From Halosimplex halophilum (GTDB lineage Archaea; Halobacteriota; Halobacteria; Halobacteriales; Haloarculaceae): a stretch of 64,000 nt of DNA. The notes beneath the pieces are model-generated. The model searched no databases. It was not told where the DNA came from and saw only the letters and a program-made list of their open reading frames with translations. Numbering within the stretch: position 1 is the stretch's first letter; the number at the start of each line of letters is the position of its first letter. Both the position numbers and the translations under genes were made by a program. The DNA is taken from contig NZ_SRHV01000005.1 of assembly GCF_004698125.1 (NCBI RefSeq), forward strand, positions 248,001 through 312,000, in the 5' to 3' direction. Positions 55,435 through 64,000 of this stretch are shown here, piece by piece.

Positions 55435-56697
55435 GTGCCACCGGACACCACGGACCCGCCGAACGTCGTGGTCGTCTTCGCGGACGACCAGGGGTTCGGC
55501 GACATCGGCTGTTTCGGCTCGCCGTACATCGAGACGCCGCACCTCGACGGGATGGCGAGCGAGGGCGCGAAGTTCACGAGCTTCTACGCGGGCGCGCCCA
55601 TCTGCACGCCGTCGCGCGCGTCGCTGCTGACCGGCTGCTACCCCGCCCGGGTGGGGCTGGAGGAGTGGGTGCTGTTCCCCGGCGACGACGAGGGACTGCA
55701 CCCCGACGAGACGACGATCCCGGAGGTGCTCGGCGAGGCCGGGTACGCCTCGACCTGCATCGGCAAGTGGCACCTCGGCGACCGCGAGCCGTTCCTGCCG
55801 ACGAACCACGGGTTCGACGGGTACTTCGGCGTGCCCTACTCCAACGACATGGGCGCCGCCCACACCGAGGGGAAGTACCGCGACCTGCCGCTGATGCGGG
55901 ACACGGAGGTGGTCGAGGCGCCCGTCGACCAGTCGACGCTCACCCGCCGGTACACCGAGGAGGCCGTCGAGTTCATCGAGGACAACCGCGACGGCCCCTT
56001 CTTCTGCTATCTCGCCCACACCATGCCCCACGTCCCGCTGCACGCCTCCGAGGGGTTCGACGGCGCCTCCAGGCGCGGCGACTACGGGGACGCAATCGAG
56101 GAGATCGACTGGAGCGTCGGGCGGATCCTGGCGACGCTCGACCGGCTGGGCATCGACGACGAGACGCTCGTGATCTACACCTCGGACAACGGGCCCTGGC
56201 TGGAGGAGGGGGTCGACGGCGGGAGCCCCGGCCACCTCTCGGGCGGCAAGTTCTCCGTCGCGGAGGGCGGCCCGCGCGTCCCCGCTATCGCGCGCTGGCC
56301 GGGGACGGTCCCCGCCGGGAGCGTCTGCAGCGAACTCGTGACGACGATGGACCTCCTGCCGACGCTGGCGAACCTGGCCGGCGTCGACCCGCCCGCCGAC
56401 CGGGCCCTCGACGGCGAGGACGCGACCGACCTCCTGACCGACCCCGAGTCGGCGGACTCGCCCCGCGACAGCTACCTCTACCAGACCGGCGGCGGCGACT
56501 TCGACGCGGTCCGCGACGCCGACGGCTGGAAGCTCCGCCTCGACTCCGGGGACCTCTATCACCTCCACAGCGACGTGGAGGAGCGGTTCGACGTGGCCGA
56601 CGAGAACCCGGGTGTCGCCGACCGACTCCGCGAGACCGCGAGGGACCTGGCGACGGACCTGAGCGAGAACGCCCGACCGGTCGGCCGCGTCGACTGA
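55435..56697 (+). CDS. Sulfatase (arylsulfatase family)
   Basis: The protein has 420 residues from the GTG at 55435; an upstream extension in frame overlaps the methyltransferase gene and is unlikely. Calcium ligands are in FADDQGFGD (D17, D18), and the formylglycine Cys is C57 in ICTPSRASLLTG, the C-x-P-S-R signature. KWHLGD, HTMPHVPLH and YTSDNGPWLE complete the active site. No signal peptide is visible, unlike many secreted sulfatases, so it may act in the cytoplasm or use another route. The sulfate ester is unknown. No formylglycine-generating enzyme gene is seen nearby. Confidence 0.92.
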   Translation: MPPDTTDPPNVVVVFADDQGFGDIGCFGSPYIETPHLDGMASEGAKFTSFYAGAPICTPSRASLLTGCYPARVGLEEWVLFPGDDEGLHPDETTIPEVLGEAGYASTCIGKWHLGDREPFLPTNHGFDGYFGVPYSNDMGAAHTEGKYRDLPLMRDTEVVEAPVDQSTLTRRYTEEAVEFIEDNRDGPFFCYLAHTMPHVPLHASEGFDGASRRGDYGDAIEEIDWSVGRILATLDRLGIDDETLVIYTSDNGPWLEEGVDGGSPGHLSGGKFSVAEGGPRVPAIARWPGTVPAGSVCSELVTTMDLLPTLANLAGVDPPADRALDGEDATDLLTDPESADSPRDSYLYQTGGGDFDAVRDADGWKLRLDSGDLYHLHSDVEERFDVADENPGVADRLRETARDLATDLSENARPVGRVD

Positions 56698-56740
56698 GCG
56701 GCGGTCGGCGGCGGTGACCTCGCGGCCGCCGGACCGACGC

Positions 56741-58159
56741 TCACGCCCACTCGTCGGGCCAGATGTCGGCGGCGCGCATCCCCTCGTCGGCGCCGTACTC
56801 TTCGAGCGCGTCGCGGACGGCCGCGGGGTCGAGCCGCGGCAGGTCGCTGGCGGCGACCGCGCGGACGAACAGGGCGACCAGCATCGCGTGCTCGCGGAGC
56901 GTCCGCCGGTCGGCCTTGTCGCGGGTGTCGGCGCGGGTGTGGGTCCACCCGCGGTCCCACGTCCCCTCGGCGTCGGGGCTCTTGCTGTGCAACTGCAGCG
57001 CCGGGACGCCCGCCCGGAGGAACGGCCAGTGGTCGCTGTAGGGGTGTGGCCGCTCCTGCACGTCGACGGGGTGGCCGACCGCGTCGGCGACGCCCTCGGC
57101 GAGGTCGCCCATCGCGTCGGAGGCGTGAACGAGGGCGCTCAGGTCGCGGTACCGGCCGGCGCCGTCGACGTTGACCACGGCGTGGACGCCGTCGAGGTCG
57201 AGGCGGTCGGCGAGCGCCTCGCTGCCCACCAGCCCGAGCTCCTCGCAGCTGACGCCCGCGAGCCGGACGGGGCGGTCGAGGTCCATCGCACTCAGGATCC
57301 GGGCCGCGCCGGCAAGGGTCGCGATCCCGCAGCCGTTGTCCAGCGCCCCCTCGCCCACGTCGTGGGCGTCGAAGTGCGCCACGACGACCACCTCGCCGTC
57401 GGGCGCCGCCCGCTCGCCGCGGTCGTCTGGGTCCGGCTCCGGTTCCGTCCCCGGCCCGACCCGGCCGACGACGTTGCGGCTCGTGCCGGGCTCGGTCTCG
57501 GCGTCGACGCGCAGGTGCGCCCGGGCGCCCTCGCTCGCGTACTCGCGGAGCCACTCGCCGGTCTCCCTGCTCACGCCGAGCCCGGGGATCGCGGCCTCGG
57601 CGTCGAACCGGAGCGAGCCGGTCGGCGGGAGCTGTCCGGGGACGTGGTTGGTGAAGACGAACGCCTCGGCGCCCGCCGCGGCGGCGTGCCCGACCTTCTC
57701 GGCGCGGTGGTACGGTCGCCCGAAGTCGGGCGGCGTCGCGGTGCGCGTGACGGCGACGGCGCCGGCCACCTCGGCCTCGTCCAGTTCCGCGGGCGTGCCG
57801 TAGCCCACGTCCACGAGCGGCGCCTCGCACTCGTGGGCCGGCGAGTACGGGAGCGCGACGGCCTCGAACGACCGCTCGACCCCGCGGTCTGGAACCGCGA
57901 CGGCGAGGTCGGTCGTCCCGCGGGTCCAGCGGTTCACGTCGAACGGCCGTTCGCGGACCGCGCGGACGCCCGCCGACTCGAAGGCGTCGGCGACGAGTTC
58001 GGCCGCGCGGCGGTCGCCGGGGTGGCCGCCCAGCCGGTCGTCGAGTTCGGTCAGCCGCGTCAGCAGCTCCCACGAGTCGTCGGCGAGCCAGGCGCGCCCC
58101 AGCGCCGCGGCCGCCGGGTCGTCGCCGGCGAGCGACCCGCCGGCGTCGGATCCGTCCAT
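56741..58159 (-). CDS. M28-family zinc peptidase
   Basis: The protein has 472 residues from the ATG at 58159. It has an M28 aminopeptidase fold with a PA-domain-like insert (about 115-200). Metal ligands appear in VVAHFDAHDVGEGALDNGCG, LAGVSCEELGLVGSEAL (catalytic Glu pair), VNVDGAGR and GWTHTRADTRDK. Charged disordered N-terminus, no signal peptide. Likely a cytoplasmic aminopeptidase; specificity is not inferable. It converges on the sulfatase gene with a 43-bp gap. Confidence 0.88.
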   Translation of the reverse strand: MDGSDAGGSLAGDDPAAAALGRAWLADDSWELLTRLTELDDRLGGHPGDRRAAELVADAFESAGVRAVRERPFDVNRWTRGTTDLAVAVPDRGVERSFEAVALPYSPAHECEAPLVDVGYGTPAELDEAEVAGAVAVTRTATPPDFGRPYHRAEKVGHAAAAGAEAFVFTNHVPGQLPPTGSLRFDAEAAIPGLGVSRETGEWLREYASEGARAHLRVDAETEPGTSRNVVGRVGPGTEPEPDPDDRGERAAPDGEVVVVAHFDAHDVGEGALDNGCGIATLAGAARILSAMDLDRPVRLAGVSCEELGLVGSEALADRLDLDGVHAVVNVDGAGRYRDLSALVHASDAMGDLAEGVADAVGHPVDVQERPHPYSDHWPFLRAGVPALQLHSKSPDAEGTWDRGWTHTRADTRDKADRRTLREHAMLVALFVRAVAASDLPRLDPAAVRDALEEYGADEGMRAADIWPDEWA

Positions 58160-58301
58160 ACCGCCCCTGGCGTCGCCGGCGACAAAAGCGCGCCGTCCGG
58201 CGGCCGGGCCGACCCGGGCTTCGCGACTCCGCGGGGTAGCCGTCGGGCCCACCCCTTCCGGCATCGAACGGCTTACGGCGCGACGGCGCCAACTCCGTGC
58301 C

Positions 58302-60092
58302 ATGAGTTCCGTGCCCGAGCGCAGCGACATCGACGAGGAGTACAAGTGGGAGCTCGAATCCCTCTACGCCGACGACGACGAGTGGGAGGCCGCCTTCGAG
58401 TCCGTTCAGGAGCGACTGGACGACCTCCGGGCCTTCGAGGGCCGGGCGACCGACGACCCCGAGACCCTGCAGGACTGCCTAGAGACCTACGAATCGGTCA
58501 TGCGCGAGGTGGCGAACGTCTCCGCCTACGCCCGGATGCGCAGCGACGAGGACACCGCCGACAGCCACTACCAGGCGCTGTCCTCGCGGGCCCAGTCGCT
58601 CTCCTCTGAGGCTTCCTCGGCCGCCAGCTTCCTCGAACCCGAGATCCAGAGCCTCGACCGGGAGACGGTCGAGCAGTACATCGAAGAGAACCCCGATCTG
58701 GAAGTCTACGAGCACTACTTCGACGACGTGTTGCGGATGAAACCGCACACCCGCTCGGCCGAGGTCGAGAACCTGCTCGCGGATCTGGGCGAGGTGCTGG
58801 GCTCGACCGGCGAGGTGTACAACATGCTCGTCAACGCCGACGTGGAGTTCCCCAGCGTCGAGGACCCAGACGGCGAGCCCCGGCGGATCACCCTCAACAA
58901 CTTCACGACGCTGCAGGAGAACCCCGACCGCGACTTTCGCCGCGACGTGTACGAGACCTTCTACGACGAGTGGGAGGAGTACCGCAACTCTATCGCCGCC
59001 GCCTACAGGAACAGCGTCAAGACCGACGTGAAACTGGCCCGCGCCCGCGACTACGACACCGCCCGCGAGGCCGCCCTGGACGGCCCCAACGTCCCCGTCG
59101 AGGTGTACGACACGCTCGTCGACACCGTCGACGAGAACCTCGACGTGCTGCAGCGCCACGCCGACCTCAAGCGTCGCTCCATCGGCGCGGACGAACTCAA
59201 GATGTGGGACCTGTACGTCCCGATGGTCGAGGGCGAGAGCCCCGACGTGGAGTACGACCAGGCCCGCGAGTGGGTCACCGGCGCCGTCGAACCGCTCGGC
59301 GAGGAGTACCAGGAGTGGCTCGCCGAGGGGCTCGAATCGCGATGGGTCGACGTCTACGAGACCGAGAACAAGCAGTCGGGCGCCTACTCGGGCGGGACCT
59401 ACGACTCCCAGCCGTTCATCCTGATGAACTACCAGGACGACGTGGCCTCGATGTACACGCTCGCTCACGAGCTGGGCCACTCGCTGCACTCCGAGTACAC
59501 CAGCGAACACCAGCCGTACGTCTACAGTTCCTACGAGATCTTCGTCGCCGAGGTGGCGAGCACGGTCAACGAGACCCTCCTCACCCACCATCTGCTCGAT
59601 GTGGTCGACGACGAGCGTCTGCGCCGGCACGTCCTCAACCAGTACCTCGAACGATTCAGGTCGACGCTGTTCCGACAGACGATGTTCGCGGAGTTCGAGC
59701 ACGAGACCCACCGACTCGAAGAGGACGGCGAGGCGCTGACCGCCGACCGGCTGGACGAACTGTACGGCGACCTCAAGGGGAAGTACTACGCCGACGCGGA
59801 CGTGGACGACCGCATCGCCCGCGAGTGGATGCGCATCCCGCACTTCTACCGGGCGTTCTACGTCTACCAGTACGCGACGGGCATCTCCGCCGCCGTCGCG
59901 CTCGCGCAGGGCATCCTGGAGGAGGGCGAACCGGCCGCCGAGCGCTACCGGGAGTTCCTCGCCAGCGGCTCGCGGGAGTACCCGCTCGAACTGCTGGAGG
60001 CCGCCGGCGTCGACATGACGAGTTCCGACCCGATCCAGTCGGCCATCGACACCTACGACGAGTTCTTGGACGAGTTCGAAGGGCTGATCTGA
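58302..60092 (+). CDS. pepF: Oligoendopeptidase F (M3B family)
   Basis: The protein has 596 residues, nearly all helical, with the zinc motif HELGH at about 389-393 (in YTLAHELGHSLHSEY) and the third ligand Glu in YSSYEIFVAEVASTVNE. The C-terminal part matches the PepF family. It cleaves short peptides in the cytoplasm. It is divergent from the M28 peptidase gene (142 bp between starts), so the two peptidase genes sit back to back. Confidence 0.95.
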   Translation: MSSVPERSDIDEEYKWELESLYADDDEWEAAFESVQERLDDLRAFEGRATDDPETLQDCLETYESVMREVANVSAYARMRSDEDTADSHYQALSSRAQSLSSEASSAASFLEPEIQSLDRETVEQYIEENPDLEVYEHYFDDVLRMKPHTRSAEVENLLADLGEVLGSTGEVYNMLVNADVEFPSVEDPDGEPRRITLNNFTTLQENPDRDFRRDVYETFYDEWEEYRNSIAAAYRNSVKTDVKLARARDYDTAREAALDGPNVPVEVYDTLVDTVDENLDVLQRHADLKRRSIGADELKMWDLYVPMVEGESPDVEYDQAREWVTGAVEPLGEEYQEWLAEGLESRWVDVYETENKQSGAYSGGTYDSQPFILMNYQDDVASMYTLAHELGHSLHSEYTSEHQPYVYSSYEIFVAEVASTVNETLLTHHLLDVVDDERLRRHVLNQYLERFRSTLFRQTMFAEFEHETHRLEEDGEALTADRLDELYGDLKGKYYADADVDDRIAREWMRIPHFYRAFYVYQYATGISAAVALAQGILEEGEPAAERYREFLASGSREYPLELLEAAGVDMTSSDPIQSAIDTYDEFLDEFEGLI

Positions 60093-60185
60093 GTCGCACC
60101 CTCGTCTCAGCCCTCGATCCCCCCGTTTCGACTCGAACCGACGACCGACGGAACCCCTTTCCGCGTCACGACCCAACACCGACCG

Positions 60186-60524
60186 ATGAGCACAGACCAG
60201 CGACAATCAGGGGACGACGCGGCGACGAAGGTGGTGCTGTCCTACCCGTCGGACCTCAGCACGTGGGGGCGGGACAAACTCGACGGGTCGCCGTTCCGCG
60301 CGTACCTGCGGAAGACGCTCGGGCGCGTCGAGGCGGGGGAGACCACCGAGCAGTTCGCCGGCGTCGGCTGCTGTGGCGACACGCTGGACGTACCGCTACG
60401 GGTCGAATCCGTCGAGGGCGGCGATGCCGTCGGCGAGTCGACGGCCATCGAGTACGAGGTCCGCGACGCCTGCGAGGTCGAGGGCGGCTGGCGCGTCCAG
60501 AGCGCGGGCGGCCCGACGGAGTAG
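60186..60524 (+). CDS. Uncharacterised protein, 112 aa
   Basis: The product has 112 residues, acidic, no membrane segment. A short Cys pair (VGCCGDTLDVPLRV) and a beta-rich C-terminal half are the only features. It looks like a conserved haloarchaeal protein but I cannot name a family. It converges with the MazF-like gene with a 3-bp gap. Confidence 0.65.
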   Translation: MSTDQRQSGDDAATKVVLSYPSDLSTWGRDKLDGSPFRAYLRKTLGRVEAGETTEQFAGVGCCGDTLDVPLRVESVEGGDAVGESTAIEYEVRDACEVEGGWRVQSAGGPTE

Positions 60525-60527
60525 CCC

Positions 60528-60854
60528 TCAGCGGAGATACGTCGTCAGCGCCTCGACGGCGTCGTCGACGGTCGACGACCGGAGCCGACCGAACCGCTCG
60601 CCGATATCGCTCTCACCGGGCGACGCGACTCCCCACGGGACGACGAAACTGTCGTCCGGAACCCCGCCCTCGACGAAATCACCGTCGGAGAGCGGGATCG
60701 TCCCGTCGAACCAGGTGCGGGTCGTGAGCGTCAGCGCGACGTACTGCTCGCCGTGAAACGGGTGGTCGTCGGTGTTGACCACCACGAACGGACGAGCCTC
60801 GTTGTCGTCGAACGGGTCGCTCACCGCGACTACGTCGCCGCGTTCGAGCGTCAT
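60528..60854 (-). CDS. PemK/MazF-like toxin
   Basis: The protein has 108 residues from the ATG at 60854. The opening LERGDVVAVSDPFDDNEARP with PFVVVNTDDHPFHGEQYVAL is the MazF/PemK beta-barrel pattern, and WFDGTIPLSDGDF and DDSFVVPWGVAS follow. It would be an mRNA-cleaving ribonuclease if active. The start overlaps the upstream HTH gene by 4 bp (ATGA), the usual toxin-antitoxin coupling. Confidence 0.8.
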   Translation of the reverse strand: MTLERGDVVAVSDPFDDNEARPFVVVNTDDHPFHGEQYVALTLTTRTWFDGTIPLSDGDFVEGGVPDDSFVVPWGVASPGESDIGERFGRLRSSTVDDAVEALTTYLR

Positions 60855-61201
60855 TCCCCGTCGTCGCTCCGTTCGGCCGCCTCGCGCCACTCGTCCATGT
60901 CCTCGGTCCCGAGCCGGTCGTTGAGCGCGGCCAGCGAGTCGCTCGTCGCGCTCGCCTCGCGGAGCCGTTCCGGGTCGCCGACCGCCCAGTAGGGCCGCTT
61001 GTGTCGCACGAGGTCGCGCGTCTTCAGCCGGTGCAACACCGAACTCACGGTATCCGCATCGATGCCGGTCTCGGCGGCGATCTCGCCACGCCGGAATGCC
61101 TTGTCGTCGTTCGCGGCGAGAAACTCCAGGATTCGAGCCGCGTTGGTCTCCTCGCTCCCGAACTCCCCCTCGCGCTCGAACCGCTCGATGTCGATCGGCA
61201 C
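60851..61201 (-). CDS. MarR-like HTH protein, probable antitoxin
   Basis: The protein has 116 residues. AARILEFLAANDDKAFRRGE and IAAETGIDADTVSSVLHRLK form a winged helix, followed by YWAVGDPERLREASA as the wing and a helical C-terminus that could bind the toxin. It precedes the MazF-like gene by a 4-bp overlap. Most MazE antitoxins have an AbrB fold, so a winged-helix partner is unusual, but DNA-binding antitoxins of many folds exist. Likely autoregulator of the pair. Confidence 0.78.
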   Translation of the reverse strand: MPIDIERFEREGEFGSEETNAARILEFLAANDDKAFRRGEIAAETGIDADTVSSVLHRLKTRDLVRHKRPYWAVGDPERLREASATSDSLAALNDRLGTEDMDEWREAAERSDDGE

Positions 61202-61293
61202 GTCTGTCTGTTTGTCTGACTGCCGTTTGAATGTTTGCCCGTTTGTCGCGAGCGGTGGCCGGCCGTGAGGGAGTCGGCTGTAGAAACCCGGAC

Positions 61294-61752
61294 TCAGGGC
61301 AGGTAGCGGACGCTCACCACGCCGGGTTCCGAGCGGATCTCGACGCGTTCGACGCCGAGGCGGGCGGCGCGTTCGACGGTCGCCTCGTCGTCGCGCACGT
61401 CGGCGACGGCACCCTCCGTCGCGTCCTCGGGAACGGTCAGCACGTGGACCTCCCCCGTCCCCGCGCGCTCGTGGGTGGTCACCTCGCCGACGGGCTGGTC
61501 GGCGGCGGTCTCGCGGGCCCGCTGGGTGGGCGGTTCGTCGTGTTCCTCGACGGAGACGGTGAACTGCCGCTCGATCTCCTCGACGGTCCAGACCACGTCC
61601 ATCGGCGGCTCGGGCGCCAGCGTCCCCTCGACGGCGACGCCGGCCTCCAGGTCGGGATTCGAGCCCAGCGTGTGGATCTGCCCGTCGCTCACGTCGCGCA
61701 ACACCGCCGACTCGGGGTCGGCCTCCGTGACGACGAACGTCCCGGTCTTCAT
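61294..61752 (-). CDS. DUF5812 family protein
   Basis: The protein has 152 residues. The sequence opens MKTGTFVVTEADPESAVLRD and continues with QIHTLGSNPDLEAGVAVEGT and PEPPMDVVWTVEEIER, which I know as the haloarchaeal DUF5812 pattern. It is beta-rich and acidic with no membrane helix. Function is unknown. Confidence 0.8.
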   Translation of the reverse strand: MKTGTFVVTEADPESAVLRDVSDGQIHTLGSNPDLEAGVAVEGTLAPEPPMDVVWTVEEIERQFTVSVEEHDEPPTQRARETAADQPVGEVTTHERAGTGEVHVLTVPEDATEGAVADVRDDEATVERAARLGVERVEIRSEPGVVSVRYLP

Positions 61753-61836
61753 GGGCGTCCGTAGCCGGTCGGGGCTTTTCCCCGTTTCGACGGCGACTCG
61801 CGCCGACGGCCCCTCGTCCGCGCGGGGCCGCGCCGG

Positions 61837-62409
61837 TTACCCGAGCTGTCGATGGGTGAGGTAGATCAGCAGCGCCGCGGCCACCGGCGGGACGACCGCC
61901 GCTTCGTTGGGTAGCCCGTAGAGGACTTCGGCGACCGCGCCGAGGGCGCCGTCGGGGTCCTCCCGCAGGTCGGTCGGCGTCGTGATCACGAGGGCGACGT
62001 ACATCGCCAGGAGGAACCCGTAGCCCGTCGCGGCCATCTGCCGGTCGTAGCGGGTGTCCGACCCGGTCCGGCGGTGGCGGCGGGCGACGAACAGCACCGG
62101 CGCCACCAGCGGCGCGACGACCAGCAGCATGAGAAACAGGAAGAAGGCCCGGGAGAAGGTGAACGAGCCGCCGGGCGCCTCGGCGGTCGACCCCAGCAGC
62201 GTCACGACCGCGAAGGTGAACAGCAGGACGATCCCGGCGCCGAACAGCGCGCTGGTGCCCGCGTAGATCCGGAACGCCAGCGAGTCGCTCGCGCGGACGG
62301 CGTAGGGGTAGGCCGTGAGGATCCCCTTGTACGTCTCCGCGGCGCCCCCGTCGCTCGACGCCGACGCGACCTCCCCGTCAGCGCCCACCTCGTCCGTGGC
62401 GTCGCTCAT
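61837..62409 (-). CDS. Four-helix membrane protein, unknown
   Basis: The product has 190 residues from the ATG at 62409, with four transmembrane helices (about 47-71, 88-108, 127-145 and 166-184). It has a polar N-terminal 30 residues and a short C-terminal tail. No known family motif is visible. It is divergent from pgi. Confidence 0.65.
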   Translation of the reverse strand: MSDATDEVGADGEVASASSDGGAAETYKGILTAYPYAVRASDSLAFRIYAGTSALFGAGIVLLFTFAVVTLLGSTAEAPGGSFTFSRAFFLFLMLLVVAPLVAPVLFVARRHRRTGSDTRYDRQMAATGYGFLLAMYVALVITTPTDLREDPDGALGAVAEVLYGLPNEAAVVPPVAAALLIYLTHRQLG

Positions 62410-62548
62410 CCCCGGAGGGTTCGGCGCGGTCAGGAATAAACCACCCGTTCGACGGTCAGGGGCCGTCCGGGAGCCGTCCGGTCGCGCCGTGACGGCCGGC
62501 CGGCGCGACCCGAAAAGGACTATCCCCTCTCCGGGCGACCACCCGGCC

Positions 62549-63844
62549 ATGAAGATCGACATCGGGAACGCGCTGGCGAGCGAGGCCGACCCCGGCATCG
62601 AGCGGGCGGCCCTCGACGACCTCGACGAGCGCGTCGCCGACGCCCACGACCGGATCGCCCGCGGCATGGCCGACGACGAGTTCGGCTACGCCGCACTCAA
62701 CCTGCCCGAACGCGCCGACGCGGCCGAGATCGAGGCCGCCGTCGACGGCTTCGATCCCGAGGCCGTCCTCACCGTCGGCATCGGCGGGTCGGCGCTGGGC
62801 GCGGTGACGATCACCGAGGCGCTGGCCGGCGACTCGCCGGTCGACCACCACGCGCTGGACAACGTCGACCCCGCCCACGTGAACCGGCTGCTCGACGAGT
62901 TGCCGCTCGGCGAGACGGTCGTCCACGTCGTCTCGCGGTCGGGGACCACCGCCGAGACGCTGGCGAACTTCCTCGTCGTCCGCGAGGCGATGGCATCGGC
63001 GGACGTCGACTGGACCGAGCGGACCGTCGTCACGACCGGCGAGTCCGGCCCGCTCCGCGAGCTGGCCGAGCGCGAGGGCCTGCCGGCGCTGGACGTGCCC
63101 GACGGCGTCCCCGGCCGCTTCTCGGCGCTGTCGACGGTCGGGCTGGTGCCCGCCGCGCTGATGGGCGTCGACCTGGAGGGGCTGCTCGCCGGGGGTCGCG
63201 CGGGCGCCGACGCGCTCGCGGGCTCGCTGTACGACTGCCCGGCCTACGCCTACGGCGCGGTCGCCTACGCGCTCGACGAGCGCGGCGCGACGATCAACGC
63301 GATGATGCCCTACGCCGAGGGGCTGGAGTCGTTCGCCGAGTGGTTCGCCCAGCTGTGGGCCGAGAGCCTCGGGAAGGACGGTGGGGGCCAGACGCCCGCT
63401 CGCGCGCTCGGCGCGACAGACCAGCACTCCCAGCTGCAGCTCTACCGGGCGGGACCCCGGGACAAGCTCGTCACCGTCGTCCGCCCGCGCGAGCGCCCGG
63501 ACTGCCGGATTCCGGAGACGGACGTGGAATCCCTCGAATACCTCGGCGGGCAGGACCTGGGGACGCTGCTGGACGCGGAGTTCGAGGCCACCGAGGCGAG
63601 CCTCGCCGCCGCCGAGCGCCCCTCGGTGCGGGTCGAGATCGACGGCGTAGACGCCGAGAGCGTCGGCCGGCTCCTCTTCGACATGGAGGCCGCCTGCGTG
63701 CTGGCGGGCGAACTCTACGGCGTCGAGACGTTCACCCAGCCCGCGGTCGAGTGGGGCAAAAAGGCCGCCCGCGGCCTGCTCGGCGGCGGCGACTTCGAGG
63801 AGGCCGACGCCGTACGCGAGAAGACGGAACTCGTCGTCGAGTAG
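62549..63844 (+). CDS. pgi: Glucose-6-phosphate isomerase
   Basis: The protein has 431 residues from the ATG at 62549. VGIGGSALGAVTITEAL and VVSRSGTTAETLANFLV are the sugar-phosphate-binding loops. KDGGGQTPARALGATDQHSQ holds the catalytic His region and VEWGKKAARGLL the C-terminal Lys/Glu motif. It interconverts glucose- and fructose-6-phosphate in gluconeogenesis. This is the PGI-superfamily enzyme used by halophiles, not the cupin-type archaeal isomerase. Confidence 0.95.
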   Translation: MKIDIGNALASEADPGIERAALDDLDERVADAHDRIARGMADDEFGYAALNLPERADAAEIEAAVDGFDPEAVLTVGIGGSALGAVTITEALAGDSPVDHHALDNVDPAHVNRLLDELPLGETVVHVVSRSGTTAETLANFLVVREAMASADVDWTERTVVTTGESGPLRELAEREGLPALDVPDGVPGRFSALSTVGLVPAALMGVDLEGLLAGGRAGADALAGSLYDCPAYAYGAVAYALDERGATINAMMPYAEGLESFAEWFAQLWAESLGKDGGGQTPARALGATDQHSQLQLYRAGPRDKLVTVVRPRERPDCRIPETDVESLEYLGGQDLGTLLDAEFEATEASLAAAERPSVRVEIDGVDAESVGRLLFDMEAACVLAGELYGVETFTQPAVEWGKKAARGLLGGGDFEEADAVREKTELVVE

Positions 63845-63907
63845 CCGGCGAGCGACAGAGTCCCAACCAGCGTCACTGCTGGCGTACAGGCAGGAGCCGT
63901 TTCGGTA

Positions 63908-64000
63908 AGCGGTCGCGGTGCGGTCGGCGCGCGCTGGAGCGCGCGTTCATGCGCGCGACGGTAGCCGCGCGAGGGATTCGCGACTCGTGTGTCGCGAATC
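63908..64000 (-). repeat. Dispersed intergenic repeat, copy 3, inverted and cut by the window
   Basis: The reverse complement of 63908-63980 matches 42177-42243 in copy 1: GCGGTCGCGGTGCGGTCGGC followed by GCGCTGGAGCGCGC, GCGCGCGACGG and CCGCGCGAGGGAT, with few mismatches. The element runs off the window at 64000. Confidence 0.65.

Overview
The window is a stretch of haloarchaeal chromosome (class Halobacteria). The evidence is a GC content near 70 percent, strongly acidic proteins, archaeal TATA-type promoters, Tat-type (twin-arginine) signal sequences on secreted proteins, a bacterioopsin-activator-type regulator, and a haloarchaeal combination of UvrB, UvrC, NAD-dependent DNA ligase, CbiA/CbiE, Agl23-like and small zinc-ribbon proteins. 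Genes are dense on both strands. I see no rRNA, convincing tRNA, CRISPR array, intact insertion sequence or prophage.

Layout. 0-6.3 kb: acyltransferase (cut by the window edge), DUF4097 lipoprotein, two tandem membrane zinc-ribbon proteins, a KaiC-like ATPase with its partner, a PHP phosphoesterase, a small zinc protein, a cupin and a membrane protein. 6.4-11.2 kb: glutaryl-CoA-dehydrogenase-like enzyme, uvrB and an APH-fold kinase. 11.4-15.9 kb: two secreted PQQ-type beta-propeller proteins with Thr/Pro stalks. 15.9-18.6 kb: a Bat-like regulator and two alpha/beta hydrolases lying between a pair of 24-bp inverted repeats. 18.7-21.4 kb: an odd module, a peripheral-stalk (AhaH-like) coiled coil fused to a pentapeptide-repeat domain, followed by a divergent FtsZ/tubulin-like gene split by an in-frame TGA. 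21.4-26.4 kb: cbiA-cbiE, small membrane proteins and uvrC. 26.4-33.6 kb: membrane proteins, an ABC-2 transporter pair, ligA and a small HTH protein. 33.6-38.5 kb: a rhodopsin-fold membrane protein lacking the retinal lysine, overlapping a chemotaxis transducer just as sensory rhodopsin II overlaps HtrII, then a quinol-type nitric oxide reductase. 38.6-40.6 kb: a damaged vapBC pair between two 142-bp copies of the 3' end of a class V aminotransferase gene. 40.7-50.7 kb: ArsR-like and Hsp20 proteins, a dispersed repeat, DUF389, SIMPL, a Nog1-like GTPase, ASCH, a possible structured RNA, hisE, pdxT, a PrsW-type protease and ribE. 50.8-64 kb: Agl23-like protein, ketopantoate reductase, rubredoxin-like protein, a second copy of the dispersed repeat, methyltransferase, sulfatase, M28 peptidase, PepF, an HTH/MazF-like toxin-antitoxin pair, DUF5812, phosphoglucose isomerase and a third, inverted, repeat copy.

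What works together. Recognisable functional sets are repair (UvrB, UvrC, LigA), cofactor synthesis (cobalamin CbiA/CbiE, PLP PdxT, riboflavin RibE, pantothenate PanE), signalling (rhodopsin-like receptor plus transducer), respiration of nitrogen oxides (qNOR), and cell-surface proteins (PQQ propellers, DUF4097, Agl23-like). The best candidates for something undescribed are the retinal-less receptor/transducer pair and the AhaH-pentapeptide plus FtsZ-like module. All assignments rest on reading the sequence and remembered family signatures; no database search was run.
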